Assembly (NCBI GenBank): GCA_003605035.1 | Contig: QZKJ01000058.1 | Location: forward strand, 1-54,832 | Reading direction: 5' to 3' | Source: Desulfurivibrio sp. | GTDB taxonomy: Bacteria; Desulfobacterota; Desulfobulbia; Desulfobulbales; SURF-16 | DNA length: 54,832 nucleotides | Part shown: one piece after another, positions 52,994 through 54,832 of the stretch | Numbering within the stretch: position 1 is the first letter of the stretch | Layout of the letters: each line of letters begins with the position of its first letter | Notes under the pieces: model-generated | Told to the model about the DNA's origin: nothing | Databases searched by the model: none | What the model saw: the letters and a program-made list of their open reading frames with translations, nothing else | Program-made: the position numbers and the translations under genes

Positions 52994-53071
52994 GAATTCA
53001 GGAGACAGGAGACATAATGATTGATTTCAGTCCCTTATTGCGTTTTATTCTGGCTCCTGATTCCTGAATTC
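52994..53071. repeat. Heptamer hairpin element, copy D
   Basis: GAATTCAGGAGACAGGAG (from 52994) pairs with CTCCTGATTCCTGAATTC (ending 53071). Both outer ends are GAATTC. Read on the minus strand, its core CAGAATAAAACG (53052-53041) is identical to that of copy B at 27513, followed by AATCAAT. It lies between the truncated gene and a small ORF. Confidence 0.9.
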
Positions 53072-53151
53072 TCTGAAAACAAGCTTCGGGTCACATGAGA
53101 ATATTTACTTAATTTCAGCATGTTGCCATCGCCCAGCAAATTGAATAACTA

Positions 53152-53382
53152 TTAAGTCGCCAAGATGCTGTATTCTTTTCCGTCATCATCCTGGGCGGCT
53201 TCTCCGCGCAGAGCTTCGCAGCTGCAGTTCTTGATGCCGCGGCACAACGTATCGCAGGCGCTGCGGATCTCCGTGGCGTCCACCTCGGCTATCCACTCGC
53301 CGAAGTCTGATAGGTAAGTTGTTCTGGCATTAACTTCCGCTTTCGTGCCGTAGGTGTCGTGGGTAATTATCAGGGTTTTCAT
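53152..53382 (-). CDS. Small hypothetical protein
   Basis: The 76 aa acidic protein begins KTLIITHDTYGTKAEVNART and contains four Cys residues, three close together (CDTLCRGIKNCSC). I do not recognise it. The start is supported by GGAG 7 bases before ATG 53382, and TTAACA-N17-TATTGT on the minus strand upstream (about 53455-53427) is a possible promoter. Good initiation signals in a gene-poor stretch make it likely to be real. Confidence 0.6.
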   Translation of the reverse strand: MKTLIITHDTYGTKAEVNARTTYLSDFGEWIAEVDATEIRSACDTLCRGIKNCSCEALRGEAAQDDDGKEYSILAT

Positions 53383-53626
53383 GATCGTTCTCCATGTTGT
53401 ATTTCGCGTAATTTCCCTTTATTATTTATACAATAGGCTTTATGGGAATAGTTGTTAATAGCATAAAGAAAAATAGTCATTCAGTGGGGCAAGAACGGGC
53501 AGGGCGGGAATGTGTATCCAGAGCGGCGAACTAAAGCGTTAGCGGTCAGCGTTCTCGCGAAGGCATTGTTTTCCCGTATTGCCATTTTTGCTCCTTGGGT
53601 TTACGGTCAGCGGTATGCGGTGACAG

Positions 53627-53641
53627 TGGCAAGCAGAATGC
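53627..53641 (+). promoter_or_regulatory. Possible sigma-54 promoter of the O-methyltransferase gene
   Basis: TGGCAA-GCAGA-ATGC has GG and GC 12 bases apart, as in RpoN promoters, but its -12 box is ATGC and not TTGC. Transcription would start only about 15 bases before the ATG. This is weak evidence. Confidence 0.25.
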
Positions 53642-53666
53642 CTCAGCAAAATAGCACGGAGATACC

Positions 53667-54662
53667 ATGAGCAATTCATCAGGGAAAAAAGTAGGGCAGA
53701 TCCTCGATACATCCAGCGCTTACTGGAAATCATGCGCCATCCATGCGGGGGTCAAACTCGACATTTTCACCGTCATCAACGATGGCTTTTGTACGGCGAA
53801 AGAGATTGCCGGCCGCATCGATACCGATGAACGGGGCACCATGGTGTTGCTCAATGCACTTAGCGCCATGGATCTGCTGGTGAAGGAGAATGACCGATAC
53901 GCCAATACCATGGAAGGGAAACAGCTGCTGGTCAAGGGTTCACCCGACTACCTGGGCTACATCATCCTGCACCATCATCATCTGGTCGATGCCTGGGCGC
54001 AACTGGATACCGCGATCAAGACCGGCGAGGCGGTGGTGAGCCGTTCCCATGGCGAGGAAAAGGAGCGGGAGAGCTTCCTCATGGGCATGTTCAACCTGGC
54101 CGTGCAGAACGCGCCGCGGGTGGCTGAGCAGGTGCCGCTTGCCGGCTGCAGGCGTCTTCTGGATCTCGGCGGTGGTCCCGGCACCTATGCCATCTTCTTC
54201 TGTCAGAAAAACCCGGGGCTCACCGCCACGATCTTTGATCGGGAAACCACCCGTCCCTTTGCCATGAAGACAGTCAAACGCTATAACATGGGAGACCGCA
54301 TCGACTTCATCAGCGGTGATTTCACCCGGGATCCCCTGGGCAAGGACTACGATGTTGCCTGGCTTTCGCAGATCCTTCACAGCAACGGCCCCGAGGCGTG
54401 TCAGCGGATCATTGACAGCACCGCGGCCGCCCTCGCGCCGGGCGGCAGGATCCTGATTCATGAGTTCTTTCTGGAGGAATCCCTGGCCGCGCCCCTGTTT
54501 CCGGCCCTCTTCTCGCTCAATATGTTGCTGAACAATGGGACCGGCCGTTCCTATTCCTTTGGGCAGATCACCGCCATGCTGCAGCGAGCCGGAGTCAGGA
54601 GGGTGGAACGCCTGCCTTTTGCAGGGCCAAACCACTCTGCCATTCTGGCCGGTACTTTGTGA
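53667..54662 (+). CDS. O-methyltransferase family 2 protein (SAM-dependent)
   Basis: The 331 aa protein has an N-terminal winged-helix dimerisation domain (AYWKSCAIHAGVKLDIFTV, TAKEIAGRIDTDERGTMVLLNALSAMDLL) and a Rossmann SAM-binding domain. Motif I is LLDLGGGPGTYAIFF; DFISGDFTRDPLG and APGGRILIHEFFL follow. This is the acetylserotonin-methyltransferase-like family, which includes methylases of small aromatic or secondary metabolites. The substrate is unknown. ATG 53667 follows GGAG at about 53657. It has no evident operon partner in the window. Confidence 0.88.
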   Translation: MSNSSGKKVGQILDTSSAYWKSCAIHAGVKLDIFTVINDGFCTAKEIAGRIDTDERGTMVLLNALSAMDLLVKENDRYANTMEGKQLLVKGSPDYLGYIILHHHHLVDAWAQLDTAIKTGEAVVSRSHGEEKERESFLMGMFNLAVQNAPRVAEQVPLAGCRRLLDLGGGPGTYAIFFCQKNPGLTATIFDRETTRPFAMKTVKRYNMGDRIDFISGDFTRDPLGKDYDVAWLSQILHSNGPEACQRIIDSTAAALAPGGRILIHEFFLEESLAAPLFPALFSLNMLLNNGTGRSYSFGQITAMLQRAGVRRVERLPFAGPNHSAILAGTL

Positions 54663-54832
54663 AGGAAGCGACGGGGGTTCATGGAGATTGTTTGGCAAAA
54701 AAGTGGGAATGCCCAGTGTCCGCGCCCGAAGAATCAGGAATAGTCTAAAGTTACGGATTTGCGGGAACTGTTAGTATTGCCGAGGGATCTCATTGAAAAT
54801 TTCTCAAACTTCCGGTAGGCTGATCTCCAATT
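54663..54832. other. Right edge, no gene seen
   Basis: The last 170 bases after the methyltransferase hold no convincing frame, promoter or terminator. Confidence 0.5.

Noticed and set aside
53539..53733. Small minus-strand frame overlapping the O-methyltransferase start
   Set aside because: It overlaps the ribosome binding site and start of a clear gene and has no recognisable features.

Overview
The window is about 55 kb of a GC-rich, Gram-negative chromosome with core genes. The most likely source is a motile Desulfobacterota (former Deltaproteobacteria), perhaps of the Desulfobulbia type. Pointers are a sigma-54 controlled flagellar operon, a CooC-type ATPase, a TrmD-linked SPOUT methyltransferase, a fused B12/radical-SAM-DUF2344 protein beside RNase G, FolE2, and a CHASE2 cyclase next to a FecR protein. 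The assignment is inference from gene content; no rRNA or tRNA gene was seen.

Layout. (1) 1-14.5 kb: the 3' part of an NtrC-type flagellar activator, then flgB-flgC-fliE-fliF-fliG-fliH-fliI-fliJ-motE, an inserted vapBC toxin-antitoxin pair, then fliK-flgD-flgE and a strong intrinsic terminator. Sequences matching sigma-54 promoters lie before flgB and fliK, which fits the activator encoded at the left edge. (2) 14.6-15.4 kb: a lone CooC-like ATPase on the minus strand between REP-like palindromes. (3) 15.8-27.4 kb: housekeeping genes ileS-lspA, fabD, ffh-rpsP-khpA-rimM-trmD-SPOUT methyltransferase-rplS-rnhB-yraN, then pdxA with an overlapping P-loop ATPase gene. (4) 27.8-34.4 kb: TPR lipoprotein, LolB-like lipoprotein, radical SAM protein and RNase G, tightly overlapped. 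(5) 34.5-40.4 kb, minus strand: a three-gene cassette of TPR plus outer-membrane barrel protein (Slam/DUF560-like), FecR-domain protein ending in a TbpB-like barrel, and CHASE2 adenylate/guanylate cyclase. (6) 40.6-47.1 kb: rplU-rpmA-obgE-proB, proA, nadD, folE2 (minus) and hslR. (7) 47.3-54.7 kb: single-domain IMP cyclohydrolase, purN, pyrR, a GAF sensor kinase, a U32 protein, then a decayed 1 kb stretch with a truncated gene and a small ORF, and an O-methyltransferase.

Two things stand out. The first is the minus-strand cassette of region 5. It looks like a type XI (Slam-type) secretion pair whose cargo carries a FecR domain, co-transcribed with a cyclase whose CHASE2 sensor faces the periplasm. 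It could be a surface-to-cAMP signalling system, which I infer from domains and gene order. The second is the spacers. Many are built almost wholly from tandem 7-, 8- or 9-base units, arranged as one strand then its complement so that the RNA or DNA can fold into long hairpins. At least four heptamer hairpins share a common core and so form a dispersed family. Two nonamer elements share another unit, and GTGAGGA-type heptamers occur at two further sites. Some begin on the base after a stop codon or end one base before a start codon (nadD).
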